A stretch of DNA of 7,125 nucleotides, taken from assembly GCA_903839965.1 (NCBI GenBank), contig CAIMEK010000602.1, positions 1-7,125 on the forward strand, read 5' to 3'. Made by a program: the position numbers and the translations under genes. The first letter of the stretch is position 1. Each line of letters begins with the position of its first letter. The notes under the pieces were generated by a model. That model worked only from the letters and a program-made list of their open reading frames with translations. It had not been told where the DNA came from and made no database searches. Below, one piece after another: positions 5,813 through 7,125 of the stretch. The stretch comes from an uncultured Acetobacteraceae bacterium (GTDB lineage Bacteria; Pseudomonadota; Alphaproteobacteria; Acetobacterales; Acetobacteraceae).

Positions 5813-6397
5813 ATGATGACCCGACGCTCCACGCGATCCCGGGCTTTCATGCCCGACCCGGACGCGCCTGGCTGCAATTGCGACCTGCCGGGCTGCGGTG
5901 CTCCAGGCGAGTACCGCGCTCCGAAGTCGCGCAGCCACCTGACCGAATACTGGTGGTTCTGTCTGGAACACGTGCGCGCCTACAACGCCGCCTGGGATTT
6001 CTACAAGGGCATGAGCCCCGGCGAGATCGAAGCGCAATTGCGCGCCGATACCGCCTGGCAACGCCCGTCCTGGCCGCTCGGCCACCTGGGCGGGCGGATC
6101 GACGAAACCCTGCTGCACGATCCGTTGCACGTTCTCAACGCCGCCGGCTTCAGCTCCCGCAAAGGCGCCCGCCCGCACGAAGCGCCTTCGGAAATGCGGG
6201 CGCCGCTGGCCACCCTCGGCCTGTCCTGGCCGGTGACCATGACCGAGGTGAAAAGCCGCTACAAGGAACTGGCCAAACGCCACCACCCGGACGCCAACAA
6301 CGGCGATCGCGCGTCCGAGGAACGCCTGAAGATCATCAACCTGGCCTACGCCGAGCTGCGCAGCCGATTGACCGAGCCGCGTGCCGCCGCCGGCTGA
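5813..6397 (+). CDS. J-domain (DnaJ-like) protein with N-terminal Cys/His segment
   Basis: A 194-residue protein with the J domain at the C-terminus, the reverse of canonical DnaJ. J domains stimulate the ATPase of DnaK-type Hsp70 and bring it to clients. Seen: LGLSWPVTMTEVKSRYKELAKRHHPD at 135-160 with the essential HPD triad at H158-D160, then ERLKIINLAYAEL at 170-182 (helix IV region). The N-terminal half has C23-x4-C28 and C50-x2-H53 in a GCGAPGEYRAPKSR ... YWWFCLEHVRAYN context, which could be a zinc site. The middle (WDFYKGMSPGEIEAQLR, 61-76) is a recognisable signature of this alphaproteobacterial family. Two adjacent ATGs (5813, 5816) and one at 5849 are possible starts; none has a strong ribosome site. 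The gene lies 72 bases before cobS and divergent from bolA, an arrangement I recall as common in alphaproteobacteria. A role as co-chaperone for cobalamin or Fe-S proteins is only inference. Confidence 0.9.
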   Translation: MMTRRSTRSRAFMPDPDAPGCNCDLPGCGAPGEYRAPKSRSHLTEYWWFCLEHVRAYNAAWDFYKGMSPGEIEAQLRADTAWQRPSWPLGHLGGRIDETLLHDPLHVLNAAGFSSRKGARPHEAPSEMRAPLATLGLSWPVTMTEVKSRYKELAKRHHPDANNGDRASEERLKIINLAYAELRSRLTEPRAAAG

Positions 6398-6433
6398 CCG
6401 CCTCCAGGCTCCTACCCATCGCCGACCACCGGG

Positions 6434-6439
6434 TATACT
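6434..6439 (+). promoter_or_regulatory. Possible -10 element upstream of cobS
   Basis: TATACT at 6434-6439 is a close match to a sigma-70 type -10 box in otherwise GC-rich DNA, 30 bases before the cobS ATG. No good -35 hexamer is seen 16-18 bases upstream, so the call is weak. If used, cobS would have its own promoter with a leader of about 24 bases rather than depend only on read-through from the J-domain gene. No cobalamin riboswitch could fit or is visible in the 72-base gap. Confidence 0.3.
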
Positions 6440-6469
6440 CTCCCCGCACGTAAACGGGATGACTGGCTT

Positions 6470-7125
6470 ATGACCAAGGTTGCCACCCTCTCCGAAACCC
6501 GCAGCACGCCGACCTCGGCGATCGACCTGCCGGACACCATCGTCAATGCGCGCGAAGCCTTCGCCATCGACAGCGACATGGAAGTGCCCGGCTTTTCCGT
6601 CCGCACCGAGCACGTGCCCGACGTCGATCCCGCCTACCGTTTCGACCGGGAGACCACGCTCGCCATCCTGGCCGGGTTCGCCTTCAACCGCCGGGTGATG
6701 ATCCAGGGCTACCACGGCACCGGCAAGTCGACCCATATCGAGCAGGTCGCCGCCCGGCTGAACTGGCCCTGCATCCGCGTCAACCTCGACAGCCATATCA
6801 GCCGCATCGACCTGATCGGCAAGGACGCCATCGTCCTCAAGGACGGCAAGCAGATCACCGAGTTCCGCGAGGGTCTGCTGCCCTGGTGCCTGCAGCACGC
6901 CTGCGCGCTGGTGTTCGACGAGTACGACGCCGGCCGGCCGGATGTGATGTTCGTCATCCAGCGCGTGCTGGAGGTCGAGGGCAAGCTGACCCTGCTCGAC
7001 CAGAACCGGGTGATCCGCCCGCACCGCAGCTTCCGGCTGTTCTCCACCGCCAACACGGTGGGCCTGGGCGACACCACCGGCCTGTATCACGGCACCCAGC
7101 AGATCAACCAGGGCCAGATGGACCG
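6470..7125 (+). CDS. cobS: Aerobic cobaltochelatase subunit CobS, 3' end beyond window
   Basis: The first 218 residues of CobS, the AAA+ ATPase of the CobN-CobS-CobT complex that inserts cobalt into hydrogenobyrinic acid a,c-diamide in the aerobic (late-cobalt-insertion) route to vitamin B12. CobS hexamers pair with CobT and drive CobN by ATP hydrolysis, much like the BchI/BchD pair of magnesium chelatase. Seen: the N-terminal MEVPGFSVRTEHVPDVDPAYRF region (37-58), Walker A GYHGTGKST at 80-88, the conserved NLDSHISRIDLIGKDA block (105-120), Walker B LVFDEYDAG at 147-155, and a sensor-1 like FSTANTVGLGDTTGLYHGTQQINQGQMD (191-218). The ATG at 6470 fits the family N-terminus; its ribosome site is weak. 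cobT is expected just downstream, outside the window. Confidence 0.97.
   Translation, partial: MTKVATLSETRSTPTSAIDLPDTIVNAREAFAIDSDMEVPGFSVRTEHVPDVDPAYRFDRETTLAILAGFAFNRRVMIQGYHGTGKSTHIEQVAARLNWPCIRVNLDSHISRIDLIGKDAIVLKDGKQITEFREGLLPWCLQHACALVFDEYDAGRPDVMFVIQRVLEVEGKLTLLDQNRVIRPHRSFRLFSTANTVGLGDTTGLYHGTQQINQGQMD

Noticed and set aside
6398..6469. Cobalamin riboswitch upstream of cobS
   Set aside because: The gap is only 72 bases and has no B12-box-like sequence; a cobalamin riboswitch needs about 200 bases.
5783..7090. A 435-codon minus-strand open frame opposite the J-domain and cobS genes
   Set aside because: Both plus-strand genes are firmly identified by motif; the antisense product has no recognisable domain.
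1..7125. Mobile element, defence system or biosynthetic cluster
   Set aside because: No transposase, integrase, phage, toxin-antitoxin, nuclease or CRISPR signature was found, and base composition looks uniform throughout.

Overview
The window is compact, roughly 70% GC DNA with strong third-position GC bias, nine protein genes and very short intergenic gaps. The proteins and the order bolA / J-domain gene / cobS point to an alphaproteobacterium, most likely of the Rhodospirillales/Acetobacterales type (family resemblance and remembered synteny; no search was run). No rRNA, tRNA, CRISPR, insertion sequence or phage gene is visible. The longest stretch without a gene is 192 bases (644-835).

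Left part (1-3506). A NagB-type glucosamine-6-phosphate deaminase/isomerase runs leftward off the window edge and is divergent from a gamma-glutamyltransferase-family gene running right. Their shared upstream region carries a striking 16-bp-arm palindrome at 675-711. The GGT-family protein keeps the autoprocessing threonine and the oxyanion glycines but has lost the residues that bind the glutamyl group in classical GGT. It is followed by one continuous frame that fuses a GNAT acetyltransferase to a MutT-type Nudix hydrolase.

Middle part (3507-5412). A small leftward Sel1-like lipoprotein converges on the GNAT-Nudix gene; each gene's stop codon lies in one copy of a 13-bp tandem repeat. Divergent from the lipoprotein are a CinA/MoaB-type molybdopterin-binding-fold protein and a DUF2889 protein, 59 bases apart and probably co-transcribed.

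Right part (5413-7125). A leftward BolA gene is followed by a divergent gene with a Cys/His-rich N-terminal segment and a C-terminal J domain, then by cobS, the AAA+ subunit of the aerobic cobaltochelatase, which is cut by the window end. This is an ordinary chromosomal arrangement for alphaproteobacteria.

Overall this looks like core housekeeping and metabolic DNA. I see no clear new multi-gene system. The points that merit a second look are the palindrome between nagB and the GGT-like gene, the altered substrate pocket of the GGT-like protein, the GNAT-Nudix fusion, and the uncharacterised DUF2889 and J-domain proteins.
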